Positions 20,801 through 30,590 are shown, counted from the first letter of the stretch. The stretch: 64,000 nt of DNA from Pseudomonas sp. GM41(2012) (GCF_000282315.2 NZ_AKJN02000006.1:930001-994000), one strand, 5' to 3'. A program made the numbers and translations. Notes: a model not told the origin generated them from the letters alone.

Positions 20801-20911
20801 CAACGGCGCCACCGGCAACAGGCCGAAGCTCACGCCGCCCAGCAGCAGGATCGCCAGGCTCAGCAACATCGTCGCGACCGGGCGCTTGATAAAAGGTCCG
20901 GACAGGTTCAT
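17804..20911 (-). CDS. muxC: RND efflux transporter subunit MuxC (MdtC-like)
   Basis: 1035 residues from the ATG at 20911 (MNLSGPFIKRPVATML), with GGGAG nine bases upstream. The frame runs on upstream to 20989 through REPIN sequence. Twelve-helix HAE1-type RND permease with the proton-relay acidic pair in LATGLVVDDAIVVLEN and a large duplicated periplasmic domain. In the MuxB/MdtB-MuxC/MdtC pair the two subunits assemble as a heterotrimer. It overlaps opmB by 4 bp, while a REPIN separates it from muxB. The substrates reported for P. aeruginosa MuxABC-OpmB include aztreonam, macrolides and novobiocin. Confidence 0.95.
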   Translation of the reverse strand: MNLSGPFIKRPVATMLLSLAILLLGGVSFGLLPVAPLPQMDFPVIVVQASLPGASPEVMASTVATPLERSFGAIAGVNTMSSRSSQGSTRVILQFDLDRDINGAAREVQAAINASRNLLPSGMRSMPTYKKVNPSQAPIMVLSLTSDVLEKGQLYDLASTILSQSLSQVQGVGEVQIGGSSLPAVRIELEPQALNQYGVALDDVRNTIANANVRRPKGSVEDGQRLWQVQANDQLEKAKDYESLIIHYADGAALRLKDVAKVSDGVEDRYNSGFFNNDAAVLLVINRQAGANIIETVNEIKAQLPALQAVLPASVKLNVAMDRSPVIKATLHEAEMTLLIAVALVILVVFLFLGNFRASLIPTLAVPVSLVGTFAVMYLYGFSLNNLSLMALILATGLVVDDAIVVLENISRHIDKGVPPMKAAYLGAQEVGFTLLSMNASLVAVFLSILFMGGIVESLFREFSITLAASIVVSLVVSLTLTPMLCARWLKPHTPGEENRLQRWSQRANEWMVGKYATSLDWVLRHRRLTLLSLIMTVGVNIALYVVVPKTFMPQQDTGQLIGFVRGDDGLSFNVMQPKMETFRRAVLKDDAVQSVAGFIGGTNGTNNAFMLVRLKPIKERNLSAQKVIERLRKEMPKVAGAQLMLMADQDLQFGGGREQTTSQYSYILQSADLGELREWYPKVVTALKALPELTAIDAREGRGAQQVTLIVDRDQAKRLGVDMNMVTAVLNNAYSQRQISTIYDSLNQYQVVMEVNPKYAQDPITLKQVQVITADGARIPLSTIAHYENSLEDDRVSHEGQFASESISFDMAEGVAVEQGTAAIERAIARLGMPEDVIVKMAGTADAFAATQKSQPWMILGALVAVYLVLGVLYESYIHPLTILSTLPSAGVGALLSIYALGGEFSLISLLGLFLLIGVVKKNAILMIDLALQLERHQGMAPLESIRSACLQRLRPILMTTLAAILGALPLLLSRAEGAEMRQPLGLTIIGGLVFSQVLTLYTTPVVYLYLDKLRHRFNHWRGVRTDAALETPL

Positions 20912-20948
20912 CGACGCCAGCTCCCGACATCCACCCCTGTGGGAGCGC

Positions 20949-21064
20949 ACTGTGGCGAGGGGGCTTGCCCCCGTTTGAGTGCATAGCACTCACAAGATTC
21001 TTGGTATCTGAGGGAGTTGGGGGCTGCTTCGCAACCCAACGGGGGCAAGCCCCCTCGCCACAGT
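20949..21064. repeat. REP-type inverted repeat between muxB and muxC
   Basis: ACTGTGGCGAGGGGGCTTGC..CCCCGTT is mirrored by AACGGGGGCAAGCC..CCCTCGCCACAGT, with an inner partial hairpin. It fills most of the 169-bp gap between muxB and muxC, the only sizeable gap in an otherwise overlapping operon. It may reduce or stabilise the muxC-opmB part of the transcript. Confidence 0.88.
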
Positions 21065-21080
21065 TTGCCGCCCGACGCCA

Positions 21081-24000
21081 TCATACCGCCGCCTCTTGGG
21101 CTTCGGACTTGCCGAAACGGCGTCCCAACCGGTCGAAGTACAGGTAGATGACCGGAGTGGTAAACAGCGTCAGCACCTGACTCACCAGCAAGCCACCCAC
21201 CATCACCAGACCCAACGGTTGACGCAGTTCCGCGCCGGAACCGGTCGCCAGCATCAGTGGCACCGCGCCGAACAACGCGGCCAGTGTGGTCATCAGAATC
21301 GGCCGGAAACGCAGCAGCGCCGCCTGATAGATCGCCGTTTCCGGGTCCATGCCCTGATTGCGCTCAGCGTCGAGGGCAAAGTCGATCATCATGATCGCGT
21401 TCTTTTTCACGATACCGATCAACAAAATGATGCCGATGATCGCGATCATGCCCAGATCATTGCCGCTCAACAGCAACGCCAGCAAGGCACCGACCGCCGC
21501 CGAGGGCAAGGTCGAGAGAATGGTGATCGGGTGGATGTAGCTCTCGTAGAGCACACCGAGCACGATGTACATGGTCACCACCGCCGCCAGAATCAGCAGC
21601 AAGGTGCTCGAGAGCGACGCCTGGAATGCCTCGGCCGCGCCCTGGAACTGGGTCTGCACGCCGATCGGCATGCCGATGTCTTTCTGCACCTGGTCGATGA
21701 TCTCCACCGCATGCCCCAGCGCCACGCCGGGCGCGAGGTTGAACGACATCATCACTGCCGGAAACTGCCCGATATGAGTGATCGCCAGTTGGGCCTGACG
21801 CTCCTCCATGTGCGCCAGACTGGACAGGCGCACTTGCCCGCCATCGGTGGTTTTCACGTGAATCTGGTTCAGCGCCTCCGGGCCGATCCTTTCGCCCGAC
21901 TGCGATTGCAACACCACTCGGTACTGGCTGGCCTGGGTGTAGATGGTGGAAATCTGTCGCTGACCGAAGGCGTCGTACAGCGCATCGGTGATGTTCGACA
22001 CCGACACACCGACCCGCGACGCCGCATCGCGGTCGATCACCAGATAGACCTGCAGGCCTTTGTCCTGCAAATCGCTGGCGACGTCGGTCAGCTCCGGCCG
22101 TTGGGCCAGTGCGTCCACCAGACGACCGCTCCACAGACTGAGCAACTCGGAATCCGGCGACGACATGCTGAACTGATATTGAGTCCGGCTGACGCGGTCT
22201 TCGATGGTCAGGTCCTGCACCGGTTGCATGAACAGGCGAATGCCGGTGAGCTTGTCCAGTTCCGGTTGCAGGCGTGCGATCACCTCGGTGGCGCTGAGGT
22301 CGCGATTGCTGTGGGATTTGAGGTTGATCAACAGACGACCGCTGTTCAGCGTCGAGTTATCACCGTCGACGCCGATGTAGGACGACAGGCTCTCCACCGC
22401 CGGATCCGCCAGGATCACTTTGGCCAGTTCCTGCTGTCGTTCACTCATGGCGGCAAAGGAAATCGACTGCGGCGCTTCGGAAATACCCTGAATCACCCCA
22501 GTGTCCTGCACCGGGAAAAAGCCCTTGGGCACCACCATGTAAAGGAACACGGTCAACGCCAGCGTGCCGATGGCCACCATCAGGGTCAACGGTTGATGCT
22601 TGAGAACCCACTTTAACTTGCGCCCGTAAGCCGCGATCATCCAGTCAATTGCAGCGCCGCTGGCCCGGTAGAAACGGCCCTGTTCTTCTTCCTTCGGCTC
22701 ACGTTTGAGCAAACGTGCGCACATCATCGGCGTCAGGGTCAGGGAGACGACAAGGGAAATCAGGATCGCCACCGCCAGGGTGATGGCAAATTCGCGGAAC
22801 AACCGCCCTACCACGTCGGCCATGAACAGCAGCGGAATCAGTACTGCGATCAGCGACAGGGTCAGGGAGATCAGGGTGAAGCCGATCTGCTTGGCGCCCT
22901 TGAGCGCCGCATTCAGGGGGCTGTCGCCCTCTTCGATAAATCGGGAAATGTTCTCCAGCATGACGATCGCATCGTCCACCACGAAACCGGTGGCAATGGT
23001 CAGTGCCATCAGGGTCAGGTTGTTGACCGAGAAACCCGCGAGGTACATCACGCCGAAGGTGCCGATCAGCGACAGTGGCACGGCCACTGACGGAATGATC
23101 GTGGCGCTGGCCCGACGCAGGAACAGAAAGGTCACCATCACGACCAACGCAATGGCGATCAACAATTCGTGCTGCACGTCGGTGACCGAGGCGCGGATGG
23201 TCTGGGTGCGGTCAGTCAGCACGGTGACTTCGAGACCGGCCGGCAGGTTGTCGGTGATGCTCGGCAGCAGGGCTTTGATCCGGTCAACCACTTCGATGAC
23301 GTTGGCGCCAGGCTGACGCTGGATGTTCAGCAGCACGGCCTGGTTTTCGTTGGCCCACGCCGCCAGACGTTCGTTTTCCGCGCCATCGACAATCTCCGCC
23401 ACATCCTTGAGCCGCAACGGCGCGCCGTTGGCGTAGGCAAGAATCAGGTTGGCGTAGTCCTTGGGCGAGGTCAGTTGATCGTTTGCATCGAGCATCGACA
23501 CCCGGGTCGGGCCGTCGAAGTTGCCCTTGGGCTGGTTGACGTTGGACGCGCCGATCAGGGTGCGTACGTCAGACAGGTTCAATCCATTGGCCGCCAGGGC
23601 TTCAGGGTTGACCTTGATCCGCACGGCCTGACGCTGGCCGCCGGCAATGCTGACCATGCCGACGCCGCTGATCTGGGCAATTTTTTGCGCCATGCGCGTG
23701 TCGACCAAATCATTGAGCTTGGGCAGCAGCATGGTCTTGGAGGTGATGGCCAGGGTCAGCACCGGGGTGTCCGCCGGGTTGACCTTGTTGTACACCGGCG
23801 GCGCCGGCAGGTCCTTGGGCAGCAAATTGGTCGCGGCGTTGATCGCCGCCTGCACCTGCTGCTCGGCGACGTCCATGTTGATGTCGAGGCTGAAACGCAG
23901 GGTCAGCACTGAAGCGCCGCCGGAACTGGTCGAGGCCATCTGGGTCAGGCCGGGCATCTGCCCGAATTGACGCTCAAGGGGCGCGGTCACGGCGCTGGTC

Positions 24001-24176
24001 ATGACATCCGGGCTGGCGCCGGGATACAGCGTCATGACGCGGATGGTCGGGTAATCGACCTGAGGCAATGCCGACACCGGCAACAGCCGATAGGCGATCA
24101 CGCCGGCCAGGATAATGGCCAGCATGCTCAAGGTAGTGGCTACCGGACGAAGGATGAACAGCCGCGAGATGTTCAT
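21081..24176 (-). CDS. muxB: RND efflux transporter subunit MuxB (MdtB-like)
   Basis: 1031 residues, normal HAE1 RND length. The N-terminus [19 protein letters not shown] is the cytosolic start plus first helix. The proton-relay segment [16 protein letters not shown] is intact. Partner of MuxC in a mixed trimer that takes drugs from the periplasm or outer leaflet. The ATG overlaps the muxA stop by 4 bp, so translation is coupled. Confidence 0.95.
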   Translation of the reverse strand: MNISRLFILRPVATTLSMLAIILAGVIAYRLLPVSALPQVDYPTIRVMTLYPGASPDVMTSAVTAPLERQFGQMPGLTQMASTSSGGASVLTLRFSLDINMDVAEQQVQAAINAATNLLPKDLPAPPVYNKVNPADTPVLTLAITSKTMLLPKLNDLVDTRMAQKIAQISGVGMVSIAGGQRQAVRIKVNPEALAANGLNLSDVRTLIGASNVNQPKGNFDGPTRVSMLDANDQLTSPKDYANLILAYANGAPLRLKDVAEIVDGAENERLAAWANENQAVLLNIQRQPGANVIEVVDRIKALLPSITDNLPAGLEVTVLTDRTQTIRASVTDVQHELLIAIALVVMVTFLFLRRASATIIPSVAVPLSLIGTFGVMYLAGFSVNNLTLMALTIATGFVVDDAIVMLENISRFIEEGDSPLNAALKGAKQIGFTLISLTLSLIAVLIPLLFMADVVGRLFREFAITLAVAILISLVVSLTLTPMMCARLLKREPKEEEQGRFYRASGAAIDWMIAAYGRKLKWVLKHQPLTLMVAIGTLALTVFLYMVVPKGFFPVQDTGVIQGISEAPQSISFAAMSERQQELAKVILADPAVESLSSYIGVDGDNSTLNSGRLLINLKSHSNRDLSATEVIARLQPELDKLTGIRLFMQPVQDLTIEDRVSRTQYQFSMSSPDSELLSLWSGRLVDALAQRPELTDVASDLQDKGLQVYLVIDRDAASRVGVSVSNITDALYDAFGQRQISTIYTQASQYRVVLQSQSGERIGPEALNQIHVKTTDGGQVRLSSLAHMEERQAQLAITHIGQFPAVMMSFNLAPGVALGHAVEIIDQVQKDIGMPIGVQTQFQGAAEAFQASLSSTLLLILAAVVTMYIVLGVLYESYIHPITILSTLPSAAVGALLALLLSGNDLGMIAIIGIILLIGIVKKNAIMMIDFALDAERNQGMDPETAIYQAALLRFRPILMTTLAALFGAVPLMLATGSGAELRQPLGLVMVGGLLVSQVLTLFTTPVIYLYFDRLGRRFGKSEAQEAAV

Positions 24177-25489
24177 GCGCCGCCCTTTTTCGCCTTGTCG
24201 GTGGTTGTCGCGTCAGGCGCCGTGGTGGCCGATTTGCCTTGCAGGTGCCCGGTCGGGGTGGTCGGTACATCCTTGGTGTCGTTGACCACTTCCACTTCGC
24301 TGCCTTCCTTCAAGCGGTCGGTGCCTTCAAGGACCACGCGATCCCCAGGGGCCAGGCCTTCGGTAATCACGGTGTTTTCACCGTCACTGGCGCCGACTTT
24401 CAACTGACGAATCGCGACTTTCTTGTCGCCGTCCAGGGCGTAGACAAACGTGCCGTTGGTGCCGAATTGAATCGCTGCCGAAGGCGCGAGCACCACGTCT
24501 TTGAGGGTGTCGGCCAGCAGGTGGACGTTGACGAACTGGTTCGGGAACAGCGCCTGATCGCGGTTCTCGTAACGCGCCTTGAATTTCAGCGTGCCGGTAG
24601 TAACGTCGATTTGGTTGTCCAGGCTCTGCAAGACGCCGGTGGCCTGCAGCTTGGTGTCGCCACGGTCCCAGGCTTCGGCGGGCAGTTTGGCGCCGGTGCG
24701 ATAACGGGCCAGCACGGTTTCCAGGCTGTTTTCCGGCAAGGTGAAGGCAACGCTGATCGGTTGGGTCTGGGTGATGATCACCAGCGCGGTGGTATCGTTG
24801 GCTGCCACCAGGTTACCGACATCCAGCTGACGCAAGCCCACACGCCCGGCAATCGGGGCGCGGATCTTGGTGAACTCCAGATTGAGCTTGGCGTCGTTGA
24901 CCGCCGCCTGATTGGTCTTGACCGTGCCCTGATACTGGCCCACCAGCGCTTCGGCGGTGTCCAGGGTCTGCTTGGCGATACTGTCTTCGCGATACAGGCC
25001 GCGATAGCGTTCCACATCGACCTGGGCGTTTTTCAGTTGTGCCTGGTTCTGCAGCAACGTGCCTTCGGCCTGTAGCAAGGCGTTCTGGTAAGGACGCGGG
25101 TCGATTTCAGCCAGCAGATCGCCAGCCTTGACCATCTGCCCTTCCTCGAAGGAGATCTTCATTAGCTCACCACCGACGCGGCTGCGCACATTAATAGTGT
25201 TCAGCGCCGTCACGGTGCCCAGTGCCTTGTAGTACAGCGGGAAGTCGCCCTTGACCGCTGGCGCGACACGCACTGGAACCGGCCCGGTCGCCCCGCCGAA
25301 CCCCGGACGCATCCCCCCCGACCTGCCGGTATGCCCGGCAACGGCTTTTTGCCCTGCGCCCTCTTTTTGGGCAGTGCCGGCGGGCCAGAATTTCCAGCAC
25401 AGGCCAGCGATGACCAACAGGACAAGCAGGCCGAACAGCCAGCGACGGGGACTACGGGAAACGGAGGATTGCATGGAATGATCAACCAT
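24173..25489 (-). CDS. muxA: Periplasmic membrane-fusion (adaptor) protein MuxA
   Basis: 438 residues. An N-terminal anchor helix ([19 protein letters not shown], residues ~17-35) is followed by a lipoyl/hairpin domain ([23 protein letters not shown] is the first lipoyl half), a coiled-coil alpha-hairpin, beta-barrel and membrane-proximal domains. HlyD/AcrA-type adaptor joining MuxBC to OpmB. First gene of muxABC-opmB. Either the ATG at 25489 or the one at 25474 could be used; neither has a strong Shine-Dalgarno. The Gly/Lys/Asp-rich C-terminal tail is low-complexity. Confidence 0.94.
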   Translation of the reverse strand: MVDHSMQSSVSRSPRRWLFGLLVLLVIAGLCWKFWPAGTAQKEGAGQKAVAGHTGRSGGMRPGFGGATGPVPVRVAPAVKGDFPLYYKALGTVTALNTINVRSRVGGELMKISFEEGQMVKAGDLLAEIDPRPYQNALLQAEGTLLQNQAQLKNAQVDVERYRGLYREDSIAKQTLDTAEALVGQYQGTVKTNQAAVNDAKLNLEFTKIRAPIAGRVGLRQLDVGNLVAANDTTALVIITQTQPISVAFTLPENSLETVLARYRTGAKLPAEAWDRGDTKLQATGVLQSLDNQIDVTTGTLKFKARYENRDQALFPNQFVNVHLLADTLKDVVLAPSAAIQFGTNGTFVYALDGDKKVAIRQLKVGASDGENTVITEGLAPGDRVVLEGTDRLKEGSEVEVVNDTKDVPTTPTGHLQGKSATTAPDATTTDKAKKGGA

Positions 25490-25622
25490 TGGGCGCGTGG
25501 GCTTCTTCTACAGGAGGCTGAACGATAAGCACTGGCGGGCATTAAGCAAAGCGGCTTTACCGGCAATTTACCTTTGGCTTACGTAACAGGATGTTTGGCC
25601 AAGACACTGAATCACAAATGAA

Positions 25623-25648
25623 AACGGCCTGGACAGGGCCAGGCCGTT
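25623..25648 (-). terminator. Rho-independent terminator downstream of tpx
   Basis: AACGGCCTGG - 6-base loop - CCAGGCCGTT, a perfect 10-bp stem. Read on the minus strand it is followed by TTTTCATTT. It lies 20 bp past the tpx stop and would keep tpx transcription out of muxA. Confidence 0.85.
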
Positions 25649-25667
25649 AAGGATTGTAAAACCAGAC

Positions 25668-26168
25668 TTACTTCAGAACAGCAAGTGCCGCTTCGTAGTT
25701 CGGTTCTTCAGCGATTTCCTTGACCAGTTCGCTGTGCAGAACATTGTCGTTTTCGTCCAGCACCACGACGGCACGGGCGGTCAGGCCTTTGAGCGGGCCG
25801 TCAGCGATGGCAACGCCGTAGTTCTCGATGAACTCGGCACCGCGCAGGGTCGACAGGTTCTGTACGTTTTCCAGGCCTTCGGCGCCGCAGAAGCGTGCTT
25901 GAGCGAACGGCAGGTCAGCGGAGATGCACAGCACGACCGTGTTGGCGACATCACTGGCCTGGGCGTTGAACTTGCGAACCGAAGTCGCGCAGGTCGGGGT
26001 ATCGACGCTTGGGAAGATGTTCAGCACTTTGCGCTTGCCGGCGAAGCTCGCCAGGGTCACGTCGGACAGATTGCCGGCAACCAGGGAAAAGGCTGGCGCC
26101 TTGGAACCGGCTTGTGGCAGTTGGCCGTTGACTTGAACCGGGGAGCCTTTAAGAGTGACTTGAGCCAT
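25668..26168 (-). CDS. tpx: Thiol peroxidase Tpx (2-Cys atypical peroxiredoxin)
   Basis: 166 residues from the ATG at 26168 with AAGGA upstream; a longer frame to 26258 has no ribosome site. The peroxidatic cysteine is in [16 protein letters not shown] (C60) and the resolving cysteine in ARFCGAEG (C94), matching the E. coli Tpx spacing. It reduces hydrogen and lipid peroxides in the periplasm or cytosol with thioredoxin as donor. Monocistronic, with its own terminator. Confidence 0.97.
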   Translation of the reverse strand: MAQVTLKGSPVQVNGQLPQAGSKAPAFSLVAGNLSDVTLASFAGKRKVLNIFPSVDTPTCATSVRKFNAQASDVANTVVLCISADLPFAQARFCGAEGLENVQNLSTLRGAEFIENYGVAIADGPLKGLTARAVVVLDENDNVLHSELVKEIAEEPNYEAALAVLK

Positions 26169-26315
26169 GAACGGAGTCCTTCTGAACGTTGTTGTAGAGA
26201 TTTTTGAAGAGGCCGAAGTTAACCACGAAATGGCCCGACGACCTATGCCCAGATACAAATTGTGAAGTGTCGCCCCCTAAATTGGATACAACTCCAACAA
26301 TCAACACTATTCCCT

Positions 26316-26407
26316 TGTGGGAGCGAGCCTGCTCGCGATGACGGCGGCACATCCAGCATCGATGCAAGCTGAACCACCGCTATCGCGAGTAGGCTCACTC
26401 CCACAGG
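26316..26407. repeat. REPIN upstream of tpx
   Basis: TGTGGGAGCGAGCCTGCTCG..CGATGACGG is mirrored by CCGCTATCGCGAGTAG..GCTCACTCCCACAGG. It is the first of two REPINs in the 519-bp gene-free stretch 26169-26687. Short frames with translations like GASLLAKA or EQARSH here are REPIN artefacts. Confidence 0.9.
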
Positions 26408-26450
26408 GGATTTACTGTGCCTGAAAAATCCAGGACAACCACAGATCAAA

Positions 26451-26556
26451 TGTGGGAGCGAGCTTGCTCGCGAAGGCGTCGGCACATCCAGCACTGATGC
26501 AAGCTGACCCACCGCTTTCGTCGGAACGCCGCCCGGAGCAAGCCCGCTCCCACAGG
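26451..26556. repeat. REPIN with a 16-bp insert in one stem
   Basis: The left half TGTGGGAGCGAGCTTGCTCG..CGAAGGCG is normal. The right half, read in reverse complement, is GGAGCGGGCTTGCT then CCGGGCGGCGTTCCGA (26521-26536) then CGAAAGCGG. The insert splits the usual GCTCGCGAA stem. The rest of 26169-26687 holds no gene I can support; 26557-26687 is the YciI-gene leader. Confidence 0.88.
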
Positions 26557-26687
26557 ATCGGTGTACAGCGTACCGCCCTCGCCGGCCGCAACCAGGCGTT
26601 CATGACGAAAGGCAGCCAGCGTTGTCGATTCAGGCGACGGCCATTCGACTAGTCTGTGATTCACTCACATCCAGCGGAGATAAGACC

Positions 26688-27113
26688 ATGCGATTCATGA
26701 TCATTGTGAAAGCCAGCCCTGATTCCGAGGCCGGTGTGATGCCCAGCAAAGAACTGATGACCGCGATGGGCAACTACAACGAGGAATTGACCAAGGCCGG
26801 CATCCTCATCGACTGCGATGGCCTGCAGCCCAGCAGCAAAGGCGCCCGTGTGCGCTTCTCGGGTGACCAGCGCACGGTGATTGACGGCCCGTTCGCCGAA
26901 ACCAAGGAGCTGATCGCCGGCTACTGGATATGGCAGGTGAAGTCGAAACAGGAAGCGATCGAGTGGGTCAAGCGCTGCCCCAACCCAATGCCAGGCACCG
27001 ACGCCGAGATCGAGATTCGCCAGGTGTTCGAAGCCGAAGATTTCGGGGACGAGTTCACACCGGAACTGCGGGAGCAGGAAGAGCGGGTCCGGGCGCAGAT
27101 GAACAAGCACTGA
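26688..27113 (+). CDS. YciI-like (DGPF-domain) protein
   Basis: 141 residues from the ATG preceded by CGGAGATAAGACC. Small ferredoxin-like alpha/beta fold with the YciI signature DGPFAETKELIAGYW and an N-terminal MRFMIIVKASPDSEAG. This branch (YCII-related, once called DGPF) is often encoded beside ECF sigma factors. None is visible here. No enzymatic activity is established for this branch. Monocistronic; a strong palindrome follows the stop. Confidence 0.9.
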   Translation: MRFMIIVKASPDSEAGVMPSKELMTAMGNYNEELTKAGILIDCDGLQPSSKGARVRFSGDQRTVIDGPFAETKELIAGYWIWQVKSKQEAIEWVKRCPNPMPGTDAEIEIRQVFEAEDFGDEFTPELREQEERVRAQMNKH

Positions 27114-27119
27114 ACAACG

Positions 27120-27151
27120 GATCATTCCCACGCGCCTGCGTGGGAATGATC
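27120..27151. repeat. Perfect 14-bp palindrome (GATCATTCCCACGC)
   Basis: GATCATTCCCACGC - GCCT - GCGTGGGAATGATC, starting 7 bp after the YciI stop. It is a known kind of dispersed Pseudomonas hairpin and may end the YciI transcript, although no T-tract follows. Confidence 0.7.
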
Positions 27152-27295
27152 AAAATGTCGGTACCTAGTGGCGAACCCCGAGTTAGCTGCTAGCGTCAAC
27201 AGACGTGTCCTACAGGCTTGATAGGAAAGAGATTTCGCAGTAACGGCCGCCAAGTGCCGGGTTGTCCAATGAGGCCACGAAGGAACGGGGGATTC

Positions 27296-27681
27296 ATGTC
27301 GAACAATTCGGGAACACACGCCTTTCTATTGGCTGCATCAATGACGTCTGCCGTTCATGCCCACGCGGATAACGCCAATACGGCCAACAAAAGTAACAAT
27401 CCGCGGAACCTGGCGCCCGGCGCCAACCTTCAGGATTACTACACACCCAAGCTTTACGACACCAATGCCCATACCAACGACGTCCTGATGCGAGGCACTT
27501 TGCCCATCGCACCCAATGACTTCATGGGTGTGCCGCAATTGCTGCGCGCCACGTGCCGATCAGCCCTATTCATAACCTGGCCAAAGGTGGGTATTTGCGC
27601 TCAACCGGCACCTGGACGTTCGACCTGAAAAACGACACCCATTACATCCCCATCGGGCTCGGTGGCGGCAAAGTGTGGTAA
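27296..27681 (+). pseudogene. Remnant of an outer-membrane transporter-like ('neuromedin U'-type) gene
   Basis: The ATG at 27296 follows AACGGGGG and begins a signal-like start, then LAPGANLQDYYTPKLYD and NDFMGVPQLLRAT. At about 27553 the frame is lost: restoring one base gives RATVPIS and continues in the next frame as GYLRSTGTWTFDLKND..HYIPIGLGGGKVW, ending at a TAA at 27681. In intact members I recall, these two blocks are separated by well over 100 residues and followed by a C-terminal barrel section. So a 1-base deletion, an internal deletion and loss of the 3' end are all inferred. It sits directly before the DUF1254 genes and was probably the first outer-membrane gene of that operon. 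Confidence 0.72.
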
Positions 27682-27695
27682 ATGAGGACTTTTCT

Positions 27696-29147
27696 ATGCA
27701 CGGTGCAATTCGCGCAGCCGGCTTCAGCCTGATGACCATGTTCGTCAGTTGCGGTGTCGGCGCTCTAGACCTCGAGACCCGAATCGGCAAAATCGCGATG
27801 GAAGGCGAACTGCCGGCCCATGAATCGATTGCCAAACTCTACGCCGAACTGGATTTCCAACAGGCGACCCAGAGTTATCTGTGGGCCTTGCCGCTGGTGT
27901 CCTACGCGCAATGGCAGGAAGCGTTTCGCGACACACTCGGCGCCCACAGCGGCGACCTGATGGTGCTCAACAGTTACGAAGACAAACTGGGCGTGATCAC
28001 CGCCAACGCCACCACGCCGTACATCCTCGGTTTCGTCGACCTGAATGAAACCGGTCCGCTGGTGATCGAACTGCCGCCCGGCCCGACGGCGGGCGGTGTG
28101 GGTGATTTCTGGCAGCGTGCAATCATCGACATGGGCCAGACCGGCCCGGACAAAGGCAAGGGCGGCAAGTATCTGGTGCTGCCACCGGGTGCCGAGCCAC
28201 CGGCCGACGCTGGCAAGTATTACCTCGCCAAGTCGGAAACGATGAACGTATTGGTGGGTTTTCGCGTCCTCGATCCGGACCCTGCCAAGGGCAAGGCGCT
28301 GGTCGAACAGTTCAAGATGTACCCCTATGCCAAGCGCGCCGCGCCTGACAAAACCAAATTGCTATCGCCCGGTGGAAAAGCCTGGTCCGGCACCCAGCCG
28401 CGCGGCCTGGCTTATTGGGAACGGCTGCATCAAATCATTCAGAAAGAACCGGTCAACGAACGTGACCGTTTCTACATGGCCATGCTGGCCAGCCTGGGCA
28501 TCGAAAAAGACAAACCTTTCAACCCCAACGACAACCAACGCAAGGCACTCGAACAAGGTGCTCAAGTCGGCGAACTGATCGCCAAGGCCAACACCTTCGC
28601 CAAGCGTTTTCCAGACGCCCAGTACTGGAAAGACCGGCAATGGGACACCGTGCTGAACATCGCCGAGCCGTCCCAGCGCGTGGCTTATTACGACCAGTTG
28701 TGGGAACGCAGTGCCTGGTTCTACGAAGCGGTGACCAACACCAAGGGCATGGTTTCCAAGACCCCGGGCCTGGGCCAGACCTACCTCGGCGCCTACACCG
28801 ACGCCAAGGGCAACTGGCTCGACGGCGGCAAAAGTTATCGCCTGCACGTCGGCGCCAACCCGCCGGCCAAGCAGTTCTGGTCGATGACCGTCTACGACAT
28901 CGACAGCCGTTGCCTGATCGACAACCCGCAGCGCAAGGCCGATCTGTCGTCCCGTCAGGACCTGAAAAAGAACTCTGACGGCTCGGTGGACCTGTACTTC
29001 GGCCCGACCGCACCCAAAGATTTCGAGAGCAACTGGGTGCAAACCGTGCCGGGTAAACACTGGTTCAGCTATTTCCGCCTGTACGCACCCACCGAGGCCT
29101 ACTTCGATAAAAGCTGGAAACTCGACGACATCACGGCGGTGGAATGA
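27696..29147 (+). CDS. Exported DUF1254/DUF1214 protein (first copy)
   Basis: 483 residues from the ATG at 27696, with GAGG eight bases upstream; a GTG at 27675 is less likely. The N-terminus GAIRAAGFSLMTMFVSCGVGA is a Sec signal peptide. A DUF1254 domain (residues ~40-180, with SYLWALPLVSYAQWQEAF and TPYILGFVDLNETGPLVIELP) is followed by a C-terminal DUF1214 domain (residues ~360-480, with PPAKQFWSMTVYDIDSRCLID and FGPTAPKDFESNWVQTVPG). The function of the family is not known; the domains are beta-rich and periplasmic. Followed 27 bp later by a second copy. Confidence 0.92.
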   Translation: MHGAIRAAGFSLMTMFVSCGVGALDLETRIGKIAMEGELPAHESIAKLYAELDFQQATQSYLWALPLVSYAQWQEAFRDTLGAHSGDLMVLNSYEDKLGVITANATTPYILGFVDLNETGPLVIELPPGPTAGGVGDFWQRAIIDMGQTGPDKGKGGKYLVLPPGAEPPADAGKYYLAKSETMNVLVGFRVLDPDPAKGKALVEQFKMYPYAKRAAPDKTKLLSPGGKAWSGTQPRGLAYWERLHQIIQKEPVNERDRFYMAMLASLGIEKDKPFNPNDNQRKALEQGAQVGELIAKANTFAKRFPDAQYWKDRQWDTVLNIAEPSQRVAYYDQLWERSAWFYEAVTNTKGMVSKTPGLGQTYLGAYTDAKGNWLDGGKSYRLHVGANPPAKQFWSMTVYDIDSRCLIDNPQRKADLSSRQDLKKNSDGSVDLYFGPTAPKDFESNWVQTVPGKHWFSYFRLYAPTEAYFDKSWKLDDITAVE

Positions 29148-29174
29148 CGCCCAAGCGTTTTATAAGGAAATTTT

Positions 29175-30578
29175 ATGAATACCCGCATGCTGCTCACCGC
29201 ACTGTCAATCGCCCTGAGCACCAGCGCCTGGGCCGACTTCACCGCCACCCCGGAAGAAGCCCGGGGCATCGCCAGGGAAGCCTATTTGTACGGCTTCCCG
29301 GTGGTAGAGATGTACAAGACCCTCTACACCCAGGCCGTGGACAAAAAGAACCCGAACTTCAAGGCGCCGTTCAACCAGATCGGCAACACCGCCAAGGCGT
29401 TCACCGCCAAAGACACCGCCTTCGTCACCCCGAACGCCGACACGCCCTACTCCTTCATCTGGATGGACCTGCGCGCCGAACCGGTGGTGCTGACCTTGCC
29501 GGCCATCGACGAGCACCGTTACTACTCGGTGCAGTTGATCGACGCCTACACGCAGAACTTTGCGTACCTGGGCACACGCAGCACCGGCAACAATGGCGGG
29601 CATTTCATGATTGCCGGACCGACCTGGCAAGGTCAGCAACCGGTGGAAATGGATCGGCTGCTGCGCAGTGAAACCAACATCGCCTACGCGCTGTATCGCA
29701 CGCAATTGTTCGATGAAAAGGACTTGGGCAAGGTCAAGGAGATCCAGAAGGGTTACAAGGTCGAGACGCTCAGCCATTACGTCAAACAAAAAGCCCCGCC
29801 CGCCGCGCCAAAGATCGACTGGCCGAAACCCACGCCGACCATGAGCGAGACGCCCGACCTGTTCCGCTACCTGAACTTCATGCTGTCGTTCGCCCCGCCC
29901 CAGGATGCGGAAAAGGACCTGCTCGCACGCTTTGCAAAAATCGGTATTGAAGCCGGCAAGCCTTTCAAACTGGATGCGCTCACTCCTGAACAGCGCAAGG
30001 CGCTTGAGGACGGTATCAGCGACGCCAAAGCCGAGTTTGCCCAGTTCAAAAAAGACAAGGTCGACACCCACCAGGTCACCAGCGGTGACTTTTTCGGTAC
30101 ACGCGATCACCTGAACGGTAACTACCTGTACCGCTACGCCGGCGCCAACATGGGGATCTTTGGCAACTCCGCCGAAGAGGCGAATTACATCGGCTATTTC
30201 GTCGACAAGGACGGCCAGCCGGTCGACGCCTCGAAACAGGATTACACCCTGCATTTCGACAAGGGCGCCCTGCCCCCGGCCGACGCGTTCTGGTCGCTGA
30301 CGATGTACGACGGCAAGAACAAATTGCTGGGGGCCAACCCGTTGAATCGTTACCTGATCAACTCGCGGATGTTGCCAAATCTCAAGCTCGACGCCGACGG
30401 TGGGCTGACGCTTTATGTGCAGCACAAGGCACCGGCCAAGGACCTGCAAAGCAACTGGCTGCCGGCGCCAAATGGCCCGTTCTACGGGGTCTTGCGCTTG
30501 TACCTGCCGAAACCGGAAGTCACCAGTGGCGAATGGAAAATGCCGCTGCTGACCCCCGTCAATCAACCAAAACAATAA
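29175..30578 (+). CDS. Exported DUF1254/DUF1214 protein (second copy)
   Basis: 467 residues; AAGGA precedes the ATG. The signal peptide MNTRMLLTALSIALSTSAWA ends in a clean AWA site. DUF1254 part: AREAYLYGFPVVEMYKTLY, TPNADTPYSFIWMDLRAEPVVL. DUF1214 part: ADAFWSLTMYDGKNKLL and APAKDLQSNWLPAPNGPFYG. It is a paralogue of the gene before it, but clearly diverged, so not a recent duplication. Twelve bp before a SphA-like outer-membrane gene. Presumed periplasmic; no catalytic residue can be named. Confidence 0.93.
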   Translation: MNTRMLLTALSIALSTSAWADFTATPEEARGIAREAYLYGFPVVEMYKTLYTQAVDKKNPNFKAPFNQIGNTAKAFTAKDTAFVTPNADTPYSFIWMDLRAEPVVLTLPAIDEHRYYSVQLIDAYTQNFAYLGTRSTGNNGGHFMIAGPTWQGQQPVEMDRLLRSETNIAYALYRTQLFDEKDLGKVKEIQKGYKVETLSHYVKQKAPPAAPKIDWPKPTPTMSETPDLFRYLNFMLSFAPPQDAEKDLLARFAKIGIEAGKPFKLDALTPEQRKALEDGISDAKAEFAQFKKDKVDTHQVTSGDFFGTRDHLNGNYLYRYAGANMGIFGNSAEEANYIGYFVDKDGQPVDASKQDYTLHFDKGALPPADAFWSLTMYDGKNKLLGANPLNRYLINSRMLPNLKLDADGGLTLYVQHKAPAKDLQSNWLPAPNGPFYGVLRLYLPKPEVTSGEWKMPLLTPVNQPKQ

Positions 30579-30590
30579 ACGGAGTCCGTC

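Noticed and set aside
27120..27151. Phage or integrative-element attachment site
   Set aside because: The perfect palindrome has no matching second copy in the window, no integrase and no tRNA. It fits a dispersed hairpin better.
27696..30578. Recent tandem duplication of the DUF1254 genes
   Set aside because: The two proteins share domain order only. Their sequences and lengths differ, and no long direct DNA repeat is visible.
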